This document shows positions 25,979 through 35,431 of a stretch of DNA of 64,000 bases, piece after piece. Numbering within the stretch: the first letter of the stretch is position 1; each line of letters opens with the position of its first letter. Position numbers and translations under genes: made by a program. The notes under the pieces were generated by a model. It was not told the DNA's origin. It ran no database searches and saw only the letters and a list, made by a program, of their open reading frames with translations. The DNA comes from Acidobacterium capsulatum ATCC 51196 (GTDB lineage: Bacteria; Acidobacteriota; Terriglobia; Terriglobales; Acidobacteriaceae), in contig NC_012483.1 of NCBI RefSeq assembly GCF_000022565.1, forward strand, positions 2,046,001 to 2,110,000, written 5' to 3'.

Positions 25979-26322
25979 AGGCTGCGGATTTTCTCCTTCC
26001 CGAATTTCGCGCACAGTGTATCAGGGTTGTACTCAGGGACTGGCCGTCCAGGCGGACGCGCCTTCGGCGCAATCACCGGGACGAAGGCATGCTGCGCAGC
26101 AAGGCTCACCCCTTGCACTCAGGCCCGTGCAGGAGATGAGCCGACTGCTCCTCTGGAGGGTGACCGCGATGCAGTGACGGTCACCGCGAGATACGCAGAC
26201 GGCTTCGCCGCGGTTCCCTACGCCGTACGATTTCCCATCACGCGCAAGATGCCGTCGCTCTACAAAAACCATGCGCCGAAGGCGCGTCCGCCTGGACGGC
26301 CAGTCCCTGATAGCATCCACTT
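25979..26322. other. 344-bp spacer before recG holding an inverted-repeat element
   Basis: No gene is supported. Most of the spacer (26033-26310) is the inverted-repeat element listed separately. The remainder should hold promoters for the divergent ABC exporter and recG genes; if the element was inserted, the recG promoter is either inside it or was displaced. Confidence 0.6.
26033..26310. mobile_element. MITE-like element with perfect 39-bp terminal inverted repeats
   Basis: The left arm 26033-26071 begins TCAGGGACTGGCCGTCCAGG. The right arm 26272-26310 is its exact reverse complement over all 39 bases. The total length is 278 bp with no open frame of note. The interior contains a further palindrome (GGTGACCG ... 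CGGTCACC near 26158-26188). The right arm ends 12 bp before the recG GTG. A degenerate copy of the arm lies just after the recG stop (28650-28686). No transposase is in the window, so a non-autonomous element or a pair of opposed dispersed repeats are both possible. I see no clear target-site duplication. Confidence 0.6.
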
Positions 26323-28650
26323 GTGCTGTCGCTTGATACCGAAGTCCAGTTTGTGAAAGGAGTAGGCCCGCGCATTGCCGCCGCGCTGGCCGAGAAGGGC
26401 ATTCGCACGGTCGATGACCTGCTGCTGCACCTGCCCTTTCGCTATGAAGACCGGCTGCACCCGCGCGCGCTCATGGATCTGGTTCCGGGCGAGATGGCGA
26501 GCGTGATCGCCGAGGTGCGCGGCACTATTCTGCTGCGCACGCGCAACATGCCCATCTTTGAAATGACCGTCGGCCAGGGCACCACGGCCATGAAGTGCAT
26601 CTGGTTCCATGGCACTTATCTGAAAGACCGCTTCCAGGCCGGGCAGACCGTCGCGCTCTTCGGCAAGGTGGAGCCCTCGCGATCGACGAAAAACTTCAAG
26701 ATGATTCAGCCGCAGGTCGAGGTGCTGCGCGAGGGCAAAGACCAGGAAGACGAGATGCTCGAAGTGGGCCGCATCACGCCCGTCTACGAGTCGCTGGGCG
26801 GCAGCCAGCTCTCTACGCGCTGGATTCGCCGCGTCCTCTTCCACCTGCTGCGCGAGATTGAGGGCAATGTGCCTGAGACACTGCCGCGCTCGCTGCTCTT
26901 GCGTCTCGGGCTGCCCTCGCGCGAAGAGGCGCTCAAGCTTGTGCATTTTCCGGCAGCCGGAACGGCCGTGAGCACGCTGCAGGGCTGGGCCACGCCGGCA
27001 CACAAGCGGCTGATCTTTGAGGAGCTTTTCTATCTGGAACTGGGCCTCGAACTCAAGCGGCGCAAGTTCCATGAGCGGCAGGGCCTTCCCTTTCGCGCCG
27101 ATGACAAGGTGCGCGCGGCGCTGCGGGCCATTCTGCCGTTTCATCCCACGGCGGCGCAGAAGCGCGCGCTCGGCGAGATTGTGGCGGACATGCGCCAGCC
27201 GCGCCCTATGCGCCGCCTGCTGCAGGGCGATGTGGGCTCGGGCAAAACCATTGTGGCTGTTCAGGCGATGGTGATCGCGATGGAGAACGGCTACCAGGCC
27301 GCGCTGATGGCTCCCACCGAGATTCTGGCCACGCAGCATTACCTGGCCGCGCGGCGGCTGCTCGAGAAGTCGAAGCGCCCCTACCGCATTGTGCTGCTGA
27401 CCGGCTCTCTGGATGAAGGCGTGAAGCGCGCCAACCGGGGCAAAATCTATCGCGGGGAGGCTGATCTGGTGATCGGCACCCATGCGCTGATTGAAGAGAA
27501 GGTGGAGTTCGCCAACCTGGGCCTGATCGTCGTGGATGAGCAGCACCGCTTCGGCGTACTGCAGCGCTTCCGGCTCATGAAGAAGCCCAACCAGGCCGAG
27601 CCAGACGTGCTGGCCATGACGGCGACTCCGATTCCGCGCACGCTGGCGCTCTCGCTTTATGGTGATCTCGACCTCAGCGTGATCGATGAACTGCCGCCGG
27701 GGCGCACGCCGATCGTGACCCGGCGCATCCCCGAGGAAAAGGCCGACGAGGTGTGGCAGTTTGTGCGCGCGCAGGTGGCCGAGGGGCGGCAGGCGTATGT
27801 GGTGTATCCGGTGATTGAGGGATCGAAGGACGACCAGCCGGAGCTGGACTTTGCCGCGGCCGAAGAGGACGAAGAAACGACAGCTCCCTCGACTTCGCTG
27901 CGCTCCGCTCGGGATGACAAGTCGCGGGGGAATACGCAACGGCAAGCCAGCGTGAAAACAGCGGCAAAGTCCGCGCCCAAAGCTGCAAAACCTGCCGCGA
28001 AATCTGCTTCGCGGGCAAAAAAGCCGTCGCTGTTCCCGAAGACTCCGCTGCGTTCAGCCACCGAGATGTATGACTCGCTGCGCACGGGCGCGCTGGCCGG
28101 GCTGCGGCTGGGCCTGCTGCATGGCCGCCTCAGCGCCGACGACAAAGACGTCACGATGAAGCGCTTCCAGCAGGGCGAGATCGACGTGCTCATCTCGACC
28201 ACGGTGATTGAGGTAGGCGTGGACGTGCCGAACGCCTCCGTCATGGTGGTGGAGCACGCCGAGCGCTTCGGCCTGGCCCAGTTGCACCAGTTACGCGGAC
28301 GCGTCGGCCGTGGCGCGGCTAAATCCTATTGCCTGCTGGTTGAGAGCGGCCGCGTTTCGCCGCAGGGCGAGCAGCGCCTGGCCGCCATGGAGCACACGCA
28401 GGATGGCTTTGAGCTGGCCGAGATGGACCTGCAACTGCGCGGCCCGGGGGAGTTTTTTGGCACGCGCCAGGCCGGGCTGCCTGATTTTCGCGTAGCCAAC
28501 CTGCTGCGCGACCGCGAACTGCTCGAAGCCGCCAAGGCCGAGGCCGCCCAGTTTGTGAAGACGCCCGAGGGCACCGAACAGGAGCGGGCACTGGTACGCC
28601 GCCGCCTGCAGGACACCTGGCAGCGGCGGTACGGACTGAGCGAAGCCTAG
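26323..28650 (+). CDS. recG: ATP-dependent DNA helicase RecG with an internal insertion
   Basis: Fork-remodelling helicase, 775 residues against about 690 usual. The N-terminal wedge/OB domain (to about 270) starts FVKGVGPRIAAALAEKG. Helicase blocks are LLQGDVGSGKTIV (Walker A, near residue 303), APTEILATQH, VVDEQHRFGVLQR, MTATPIPRTLALS, VYPVIE, LLHGRL, STTVIEVGVDVPNASVM and QLRGRVGRGAAKSYC. Between VYPVIE and LLHGRL there is an extra Lys/Ala-rich segment of about 75 residues (about 507-580), part of which (27886-27920) is encoded by the dispersed repeat also found at 1989-2250. The start is the GTG at 26323, 12 bp after the inverted-repeat element. Confidence 0.94.
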   Translation: MLSLDTEVQFVKGVGPRIAAALAEKGIRTVDDLLLHLPFRYEDRLHPRALMDLVPGEMASVIAEVRGTILLRTRNMPIFEMTVGQGTTAMKCIWFHGTYLKDRFQAGQTVALFGKVEPSRSTKNFKMIQPQVEVLREGKDQEDEMLEVGRITPVYESLGGSQLSTRWIRRVLFHLLREIEGNVPETLPRSLLLRLGLPSREEALKLVHFPAAGTAVSTLQGWATPAHKRLIFEELFYLELGLELKRRKFHERQGLPFRADDKVRAALRAILPFHPTAAQKRALGEIVADMRQPRPMRRLLQGDVGSGKTIVAVQAMVIAMENGYQAALMAPTEILATQHYLAARRLLEKSKRPYRIVLLTGSLDEGVKRANRGKIYRGEADLVIGTHALIEEKVEFANLGLIVVDEQHRFGVLQRFRLMKKPNQAEPDVLAMTATPIPRTLALSLYGDLDLSVIDELPPGRTPIVTRRIPEEKADEVWQFVRAQVAEGRQAYVVYPVIEGSKDDQPELDFAAAEEDEETTAPSTSLRSARDDKSRGNTQRQASVKTAAKSAPKAAKPAAKSASRAKKPSLFPKTPLRSATEMYDSLRTGALAGLRLGLLHGRLSADDKDVTMKRFQQGEIDVLISTTVIEVGVDVPNASVMVVEHAERFGLAQLHQLRGRVGRGAAKSYCLLVESGRVSPQGEQRLAAMEHTQDGFELAEMDLQLRGPGEFFGTRQAGLPDFRVANLLRDRELLEAAKAEAAQFVKTPEGTEQERALVRRRLQDTWQRRYGLSEA
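27886..27920. repeat. copy of the short dispersed repeat inside recG
   Basis: CCCTCGACTTCGCTGCGCTC followed by CGCTCGGGATGACAA, closely matching the intergenic copies at 1989-2030 and 2219-2250. Here it is translated in frame as part of the RecG insertion (SLRSARDDK). Confidence 0.7.
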
Positions 28651-28686
28651 GACTGGCCGTCCAGGCACACGCGCCTGCGGCGCAAT
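28650..28686. repeat. degenerate copy of the 39-bp arm downstream of recG
   Basis: GGACTGGCCGTCCAGGC matches the left arm of the 26033-26310 element exactly; the following CACACGCGCCTGCGGCGCAAT differs at a few positions. recG is therefore bracketed by related repeats. The rest of the 240-bp gap to the arginine decarboxylase gene holds no gene that I can support. Confidence 0.6.
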
Positions 28687-28891
28687 TCCCCGCTCCCCTT
28701 GCCGGATTGCCCCACAGTTGCACCCTGAGAAGTGCAAATTTCTGCATCGTTCCGGCTCGTTCGCGTATCCGTCATAAAAGTGAGGTAAATTTCGCACGCA
28801 AGGCCCGTCCGGGCGGCGATTTGTGATACGTTCCAACTTGTGCGTCCATCTGCGGGCGCGCCTCGAGCATCTCCTCCGGAGGGATTAGAAA

Positions 28892-29449
28892 TTGGGTAAA
28901 AACATGGTTCCGAAGCGCCTCTTTTTCACCAAGGGCGTCGGAAAGCACAAGGAACGTCTTACTTCCTTTGAGTTGGCACTTCGCGATGCGGGCATCGCCG
29001 CACAGAATCTGGTGCGCGTTTCGTCCATTTTTCCGCCGCAGGCGAAGCTGATCACCCGCAAAGAGGGCCTGACGTACCTTTCCCCCGGCGAAGTGGTCTT
29101 TGCCGTGGTGGCGGAGAACTCGACGCGTGAACCCCACCGCCTGGTTGCCTCCAGCATCGGCGTGGCCATCCCGACCGACCGCAACACCTACGGCTACCTG
29201 AGCGAGCACCACAGCTTTGGCGAGACCGAGGAGCAGGCCGGCGAGTACGCTGAAGAGCTGGCCGCCGAAATGCTGGCCACCACGCTCGACGTGGACTTTG
29301 ACCCGGATAAGAGCTGGGACGAAAAGAAGGAAATCTACCGCATCTCCAACAAGATTGTGCGCACGGCCAACGTGACGCAGTCGGCAATCGGCGACAAGCG
29401 CGGTTTGTGGACGACGACCATCGCTGCCGCAATTCTGATCTTCGAGTAA
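28892..29449 (+). CDS. pdaD: pyruvoyl-dependent arginine decarboxylase
   Basis: Decarboxylates arginine to agmatine with a pyruvoyl group made by self-cleavage. 185 residues. The cleavage site is V-S44-S45-I in [10 protein letters not shown], so the beta chain would end at S44 and S45 would become the pyruvoyl residue. Other blocks: [62 protein letters not shown]. The TTG at 28892 is chosen because GGAGGG lies at about 28878-28883; an internal ATG at 28904 is less well placed. It is the first gene of an arginine-agmatine-putrescine route with the next two genes. Confidence 0.93.
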   Translation: MGKNMVPKRLFFTKGVGKHKERLTSFELALRDAGIAAQNLVRVSSIFPPQAKLITRKEGLTYLSPGEVVFAVVAENSTREPHRLVASSIGVAIPTDRNTYGYLSEHHSFGETEEQAGEYAEELAAEMLATTLDVDFDPDKSWDEKKEIYRISNKIVRTANVTQSAIGDKRGLWTTTIAAAILIFE

Positions 29450-29462
29450 CGGACCCGCAGTG

Positions 29463-29497
29463 GCAAAAGGCGCGGGCACAATGCTCGCGCCTTTTGC
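29463..29497 (+). terminator. hairpin between pdaD and the amidase gene
   Basis: GCAAAAGGCGCG (29463-29474) pairs with CGCGCCTTTTGC (29486-29497) as a 12-bp stem, followed by TTT. It may terminate or attenuate transcription between the decarboxylase and the downstream amidase/deiminase genes, so pdaD could be expressed at a higher level. Confidence 0.65.
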
Positions 29498-29577
29498 TTT
29501 GATCACTCCAGCCACCCCACACCCGCTCGCCGGGTGCATGCATCCGGGCACCCTCTGGCTGGAGACAAGGAGTGGCG

Positions 29578-30489
29578 ATGAAAAACCAGAACTTTCGCGT
29601 AGGGCTGATTCAAATGAGCTGCGGCCCTGATCCTGAAGCCAACCTGCAGAAGGCTGTCGAGCGCGTGCGCGAGGCCGCCCGGCTGGGCGCCGAGGTGATC
29701 TGCCTGCCCGAGCTCTTCCGCGCGCAGTACTTCTGCCAGCGTGAAGACATTGCCCTTTTTGACGAGGCCGAACCCATCCCCGGCCCCAGCACGGCGGCCA
29801 TCGGCGAGGTAGCGCGCGAGGCCAGGGTCACGGTGATTGCGTCGCTCTTTGAGCGCCGCGCCCCGGGCCTCTATCACAATACGGCGGCCTACATTCAGCC
29901 CGACGGCTCGCTCGGTGGCATCTACCGCAAGATGCACATTCCTGACGATCCGCTTTATTACGAAAAGTTCTACTTCACGCCGGGCGACCTGGGCTACAAG
30001 GCTTATGACACACAGGTGGGCCGCGTGGGCACGCTCGTCTGCTGGGACCAGTGGTACCCCGAGGGCGCGCGCATCACCGCGCTTCAGGGCGCGAATGTGC
30101 TCTTCTACCCCACGGCGATTGGCTGGCATCCGGCAGAGAAGGACGAATTTGGCGTGGCGCAGTATGAGGCGTGGCAAACCATTCAGCGCGCGCATGCCAT
30201 TGCCAATGGCGTATTTGTGGCCGCCGTCAATCGCGTAGGCCATGAGCATGGCGATGTGCGCGGCAACCGCGTCGAGGGCGCGGGGCTGGAGTTCTGGGGT
30301 GGCTCGTTCCTGGCCGACCCCTTCGGGCGCATCGTGGCCAAGGCCGCGCATGACAAGGAAGAGATTCTGATCGGCGAAATTGACCTGAAGCTGCTCGAAG
30401 AGACGCGCCGCAACTGGCCCTTTCTGCGCGACCGCCGCATCGACTCCTATGAGCCGATCGTGCATCGCTTTCTGGATGGAGGCAAGTAA
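29578..30489 (+). CDS. aguB: N-carbamoylputrescine amidase
   Basis: Nitrilase-superfamily hydrolase converting N-carbamoylputrescine to putrescine, CO2 and ammonia. About 303 residues. The catalytic triad is E45 (CLPELFRAQYF), K118 (IYRKMHIPDDP) and C155 (TLVCWDQWYPE). The run HIPDDPLYYEKFYFTPGD and GWHPAEKDEFG are characteristic of the putrescine-pathway branch. ATG 29578 follows AAGGAG with a short spacer; the GTG at 29572 overlaps that site. The stop overlaps the start of agmatine deiminase by one base, so they are coupled. Confidence 0.93.
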   Translation: MKNQNFRVGLIQMSCGPDPEANLQKAVERVREAARLGAEVICLPELFRAQYFCQREDIALFDEAEPIPGPSTAAIGEVAREARVTVIASLFERRAPGLYHNTAAYIQPDGSLGGIYRKMHIPDDPLYYEKFYFTPGDLGYKAYDTQVGRVGTLVCWDQWYPEGARITALQGANVLFYPTAIGWHPAEKDEFGVAQYEAWQTIQRAHAIANGVFVAAVNRVGHEHGDVRGNRVEGAGLEFWGGSFLADPFGRIVAKAAHDKEEILIGEIDLKLLEETRRNWPFLRDRRIDSYEPIVHRFLDGGK

Positions 30490-31637
30490 TGGCAGAAGCT
30501 GTCGAGCAGGCCACCACGCCGCAACGCCTCATGAGCGGCACGCCACGCGAGCAGGACTATCGCATGCCGGCCGAGTGGGAGCGCCACGCCGCCACCTGGA
30601 TCGCCTGGCCCCGCAACCCCAATGACTGGCCGGGCAAATTTCAGCCCATTCCGTGGGTGTATGCCGACATTGTGCGCCATCTCTCCCGCGTGGAGATCGT
30701 TCACATCCTCGTGCATGACGCCGAGGCCGAGCGCCGGGCCTCCGGCATTCTGAAGCGCGCCGGAGCTAACCTGACCAACGTGCGGCTGCACCGCTGGCCC
30801 ACCAATCGCGTGTGGACGCGTGACTCCGGACCGATCTTCGTCAAGAAAACCGGCAAGGCATCCGGAAAATCCCAGGCCAAGGCGCAGGAGAAGGAATCAA
30901 GCCTCGCGGTGACCAACTGGAAATTCAATGCCTGGGCGAAGTATCCGGACTGGCAGCTCGATGACCAGATTCCGGTGCGCGTCGCCAACCTGCTCGGCCT
31001 CCCCTGCTGGTCGCCGGCCATCAAGACCGGCGCGGGGATGCACGAGCTGGTGCTCGAGGGCGGCTCCATTGACGGGAACGGCGCGGGCATTCTGCTCACC
31101 ACCGAGGAGTGCCTGCTCAGCGAAGTGCAGCAACGCAATCCCGGCGTGAGCAAATCGCAGTTGGAGAAGGCTTTTCACGACTATCTCGGCATTGAGCAGG
31201 TCGTCTGGCTGCATCGCGGCACCGCCGGCGATGACACGCACGGCCACGTGGACGACATCACGCGCTTTGTGAATACCAACACCATCGTGACGGCCGTGGA
31301 GCAAAACCTGAACGATGAAAATCACCTGCCGCTGGCTGAAAATCTTGACCGGCTGCGCGCCGCCCGCAATCTCGAGGGCAAGCCCTTTCAGATCGTCACC
31401 CTGCCCATGCCCTCACCCGTGGTCTTTGAGGGCCAGCGGCTGCCGGCCAGCTACGCGAACTTTTACATTGCCAACGGGCTGGTGCTGGTGCCAACCTTTA
31501 ATGACCCCAATGACCGCAAGGCCCTCAACATTCTGGCCGAGGTCTTCCCGGAGCACAGCGTGACGGGTATTCACTGTGGGGATTTCATTTGGGGGCTGGG
31601 TGCGCTGCACTGCATGACGCAACAGCAACCGGAGTAG
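30489..31637 (+). CDS. aguA: agmatine deiminase
   Basis: Guanidino-group hydrolase of the pentein fold, agmatine to N-carbamoylputrescine. 382 residues. Visible: MPAEWERHAATWIAWPRN (substrate Trp region), RVWTRDSGPIFV (Asp pair), LEGGSIDGNGAGILLTTEECLL, GDDTHGHVDDITRFV with the catalytic His, and the C-terminal catalytic C375 in GALHCMTQQQP. It carries a short lysine-rich insertion (about 120-137). Start overlaps the amidase stop (TAATG). Together with the two upstream genes it completes arginine to putrescine without ornithine. Confidence 0.94.
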   Translation: MAEAVEQATTPQRLMSGTPREQDYRMPAEWERHAATWIAWPRNPNDWPGKFQPIPWVYADIVRHLSRVEIVHILVHDAEAERRASGILKRAGANLTNVRLHRWPTNRVWTRDSGPIFVKKTGKASGKSQAKAQEKESSLAVTNWKFNAWAKYPDWQLDDQIPVRVANLLGLPCWSPAIKTGAGMHELVLEGGSIDGNGAGILLTTEECLLSEVQQRNPGVSKSQLEKAFHDYLGIEQVVWLHRGTAGDDTHGHVDDITRFVNTNTIVTAVEQNLNDENHLPLAENLDRLRAARNLEGKPFQIVTLPMPSPVVFEGQRLPASYANFYIANGLVLVPTFNDPNDRKALNILAEVFPEHSVTGIHCGDFIWGLGALHCMTQQQPE

Positions 31638-31645
31638 TCAGGCCC

Positions 31646-32427
<782 letters not shown>

Positions 32428-32469
32428 CAGGGCGCAATAAAAGTCCGATTCATATCAGTCCTGTATCAG

Positions 32470-32489
32470 GGCACGGCTTTAGCCGTGCC
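32470..32489. repeat. short perfect palindrome
   Basis: GGCACGGCT-TT-AGCCGTGCC, 9-bp arms with a 2-nt centre, 42 bp after tadA. No T-tract follows. It resembles REP-type intergenic palindromes. Confidence 0.5.
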
Positions 32490-32607
32490 GCAACAGCAAC
32501 AAAACCCGCGGGCCTCCGCCCCTGCATCACGCCTTTCTGCGAAACTTCCCTTCTCTCCACGGCCCCCGAAACACAATCTTTCACCGGCCACCCGGTACAC
32601 TGACGAC

Positions 32608-33543
32608 ATGGTTTCCCATCCCGCGCTGATTGCCATCGACATCGACGGAACCCTTCTGCCCTCGGACGCCGTCGACATCAGCGTGCGCAACCGCCGCGCG
32701 CTCGAAGCGGCCACAGCGGCCGGCATCGAGATTGCCATTGCCACCGGACGCCGGCACCGCTACGCCGCACCCATTCTGGAGCGCGCCCAACTGCCCGGCG
32801 AAATGATCGTCATCACCTCCAACGGCAGCGTCACGCGCACGCTGACCGGGGGGCGCATCGATCGCTTCACGCTGCCCATCGCTGCGGCGCGTGGCCTCAG
32901 CAGCGCCCTGCGCCAGTTTGGCGGCGCGACCGTCTTCACCTTCGACCATGAAGGCCCGGGCGAACTGGTGGTCGAGTCATTAGAGCAGTTGCACGAGCGC
33001 ATTCAGCTCTGGGTGCAGGCCAACCGCGAATCCCTGCGCGAAATCAAGCCGCTGGAGCGGGCCTTTGACGCAGGCGAAGCGCCCATTCAGGGCATGATCT
33101 GCGGCCCGGTGCGTGCCATGCGCGAGGCCGAGGTCTGGCTGAGCGGCAGCGAATTCATGCGGCAGATCGAGGTGCAGCGAACCGAGTATCCGGAGCGCGA
33201 CCTGACCATCCTCGACCTGCTGCCGCCGGGCTGCTCCAAAGGCGCGGCGCTGGCCAGGCTCTCGGAGACGCGCGGGCTGGCTTCGTCGCGGGTCATGGCC
33301 ATTGGCGACAACTGGAATGACGAGAAAATGCTGGAGTGGGCCGGGCATCCGGTGGTAATGAGCAACGGAGCGCCCGATCTGGTGGAAATGGCGCAGAATC
33401 GCGGCTGGCGCATCGCCCCCAGCAATGATGAGGACGGCGTGGCGCAGGTCATCGAGCAGGTGATCGAACATATCAGCGCCGAGCGCCACGATAGTCAGGA
33501 ACGTCCCGTAAGCAGGCAGGCAGGAGTGGTGGAGTGTTCTTGA
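32608..33543 (+). CDS. Cof-type HAD phosphatase
   Basis: A 311-residue HAD-superfamily hydrolase of the Cof/YidA group (C2B cap). Motif I is IAIDIDGTLL with D11 and D13, motif II IAIATGRRH, and motifs III/IV in PPGCSKGAAL (the Lys) and MAIGDNWNDEKML. Likely substrates are sugar phosphates or other small phosphomonoesters; none can be named. The ATG at 32608 (MVSHPALIAID) is chosen over an upstream in-frame start since it gives the family N-terminus. The C-terminal 40 residues are an unusual polar tail. The 3' end overlaps the transglycosylase start by 10 bp. Confidence 0.88.
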   Translation: MVSHPALIAIDIDGTLLPSDAVDISVRNRRALEAATAAGIEIAIATGRRHRYAAPILERAQLPGEMIVITSNGSVTRTLTGGRIDRFTLPIAAARGLSSALRQFGGATVFTFDHEGPGELVVESLEQLHERIQLWVQANRESLREIKPLERAFDAGEAPIQGMICGPVRAMREAEVWLSGSEFMRQIEVQRTEYPERDLTILDLLPPGCSKGAALARLSETRGLASSRVMAIGDNWNDEKMLEWAGHPVVMSNGAPDLVEMAQNRGWRIAPSNDEDGVAQVIEQVIEHISAERHDSQERPVSRQAGVVECS

Positions 33544-34307
33544 ATCAAAGCGCACACAAGGCAAAATGGCTGGCCGCCGCATGCGGCGTCACCGCCCTGT
33601 GTCTGGCCGCTCTGCCGGCTCACGCTGTCGAACAGGTGGTTCTGCGCAACGGCTTCACCCTAATCTGCAACCACGAGCAGGCCGAAGGACGTCAGGTCAG
33701 GCTTTATCTCGATGCCGGCGGCCAGAATTATCTCGAAGTCAGGGCCAGCGATATCGTCTCGCGAATGCCCGCACCCACCACCGCCACGACGCCGGATGCA
33801 CGCACAGCAGCCCAGGCCACTGCAGCCAAACCGCGCAGCTTGCGCCAGATTGTGGCTGCGGCAGGCCGCGCTCATGACATTGACACCGATCTGCTCGCTA
33901 GCGTGATTGAGCAGGAGAGCGGTGGCCACACGCATGCCGTAAGCCGTGCCGGAGCGCGCGGCCTGATGCAGTTGATGCCCGCAACCGCGGCACGTCTGGG
34001 CGTGAAGAACAGCTTTGCTCCCGCGCAGAATGTGCAGGGCGGCACCGCTTATCTTGACCAGCTTTTGCGCCGCTACCACAACAACCTGCCGCTCGCCCTG
34101 GCCGCGTACAACGCTGGTCCTGCCGCAGTGGACCGCTGGCACGGAATTCCGCCCTATGCGGAGACACGCCATTATGTGGCGCGCGTGATTCACGACTACA
34201 ACCGCCGTTATGAAGCGCGCCAGCGCACCGCGCGCAAGGCTTCGCGCACTGCGCCGCTCCCCGATAGTGGCGAGGTGCAGGTAGCCTCCGCCGCCGGGAT
34301 TCGCTAG
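33534..34307 (+). CDS. exported lytic transglycosylase (SLT domain)
   Basis: 257 residues with a signal peptide (about 1-31, ending AHA). A short beta-rich region (VEQVVLRNGFTLICN) precedes the transglycosylase domain from about residue 105: VIEQESGGHTHAVS with catalytic E128, then GARGLMQLMPATAARLGV, and LALAAYNAGPAAV, plus YVARVIHDYNR. It cleaves peptidoglycan glycan strands in the periplasm. The GTG at 33534 has AGGAG 7 bp upstream and overlaps the end of the HAD gene. Confidence 0.9.
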   Translation: MFLNQSAHKAKWLAAACGVTALCLAALPAHAVEQVVLRNGFTLICNHEQAEGRQVRLYLDAGGQNYLEVRASDIVSRMPAPTTATTPDARTAAQATAAKPRSLRQIVAAAGRAHDIDTDLLASVIEQESGGHTHAVSRAGARGLMQLMPATAARLGVKNSFAPAQNVQGGTAYLDQLLRRYHNNLPLALAAYNAGPAAVDRWHGIPPYAETRHYVARVIHDYNRRYEARQRTARKASRTAPLPDSGEVQVASAAGIR

Positions 34308-34360
34308 GCTGAAGGCAGCGCCCTCCGCACACCGGGCTCTTCCACCCACGGGAGCAATGA

Positions 34361-35431
34361 TTGAATAAGAAGTCCTGGATAGCCGCGCTGGTCGTGCTGG
34401 CAGCCATCGCCGCCGTGGTGGTCTTTGGCCGCCATCGCATCCACTTCAACTGGCAGATTTTCGTGGAGCAGATTCAGCTCGCGACCTGGTGGCGCATCGG
34501 GCTCGCGATTGCCCTCATCTGGATCGCCTACGCCGTCCGCGCCATGCGTTGGGCGGTCTTTCTCTCGCCTTCCCGCAAAGTCTCGGGCTTCAAGGTGCTG
34601 GGGCCGCAGGTCATTGGCTACACCGGCGTCGCTCTGCTGGGCCGCCCGGCCGATCTCGCCCGGCCCTATCTGGTTGCGCGCAAGCTGCGCACCACGCTGA
34701 GCGAGCAGATTGCCGTCTACGTGGTCGAGCGCATGTTTGATCTCGGCGCGATGGCCCTGATTTTCTCAAGCGTGCTCTACTTCTCGCCCGACAAAAAGAC
34801 GCTGCCCCACCCGGAACTGCTGCGCCACCTGGCGCTGACCGGGCTCGTCGGCACCGTCTGCATTGCGATTCTGGCGGTCTTTGTAAAATTGCGCGGAGCC
34901 ATCATGGCCGATGGCACGCGCAGAGCCTTCGCAGGATTCGCGCCAAAGCTCGGCGAGGGCATCGCAGACAAATTGCTCGCCTTTCGCAATGGCCTGCATG
35001 TGCTCTCTTCGGCGCGCGAGGTGCTGCTGGCAGTGACCTATTCGCTGGCCATGTGGCTCATGATCAGCTACGCCTATCTTGAGACTGCCCATGCCTTTGT
35101 GGAGTCGCCCATTCTCAGCCAGCTCTCGCTGGCTCGCTGCATGGTGGTGATTGCCGCCGGCATGGTCGCCAGCGCCGCGCAACTGCCGGTGCTGGGCTGG
35201 TTCACGCAAATGGCCGCCCTGGCGGCTATTCTGCAGGGCTTCTTTGGCGTGGCGTGGGAGCCCGCTCTCGGCTGCGGCGCCATGCTGCTGATCGTCACGT
35301 TCCTCAGCGTCATTCCGCTCGGGCTGCTCTGGGCGCGCTTTGAGCATGTGTCCCTGCGCAAAATCGCGGCCGAAAGCGAACATGCCGGCGAAGCGCTCGA
35401 ACATGCCCACAACTCTGCCGCGTCAGAGTGA
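34361..35431 (+). CDS. LPG-synthase-TM / UPF0104 family membrane protein
   Basis: 356 residues with 7-8 membrane helices and the family's polar blocks RAMRWAVFLSP, YTGVALLGRPADLARPYLVARK and YVVERMFDLGAMA. This is the transmembrane domain of MprF-type flippase/lysyl-phosphatidylglycerol synthases, without the aminoacyl transferase domain; such stand-alone proteins are of unknown function, possibly lipid or glycolipid translocation. The TTG at 34361 has GGGAG 6-7 nt upstream. It follows the transglycosylase by 53 bp. Confidence 0.85.
   Translation: MNKKSWIAALVVLAAIAAVVVFGRHRIHFNWQIFVEQIQLATWWRIGLAIALIWIAYAVRAMRWAVFLSPSRKVSGFKVLGPQVIGYTGVALLGRPADLARPYLVARKLRTTLSEQIAVYVVERMFDLGAMALIFSSVLYFSPDKKTLPHPELLRHLALTGLVGTVCIAILAVFVKLRGAIMADGTRRAFAGFAPKLGEGIADKLLAFRNGLHVLSSAREVLLAVTYSLAMWLMISYAYLETAHAFVESPILSQLSLARCMVVIAAGMVASAAQLPVLGWFTQMAALAAILQGFFGVAWEPALGCGAMLLIVTFLSVIPLGLLWARFEHVSLRKIAAESEHAGEALEHAHNSAASE

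Noticed and set aside
26260-27945. Long minus-strand open frame opposite recG
   Set aside because: It is a shadow of recG and has no motif of its own; the amino acid composition is typical of an antisense frame.
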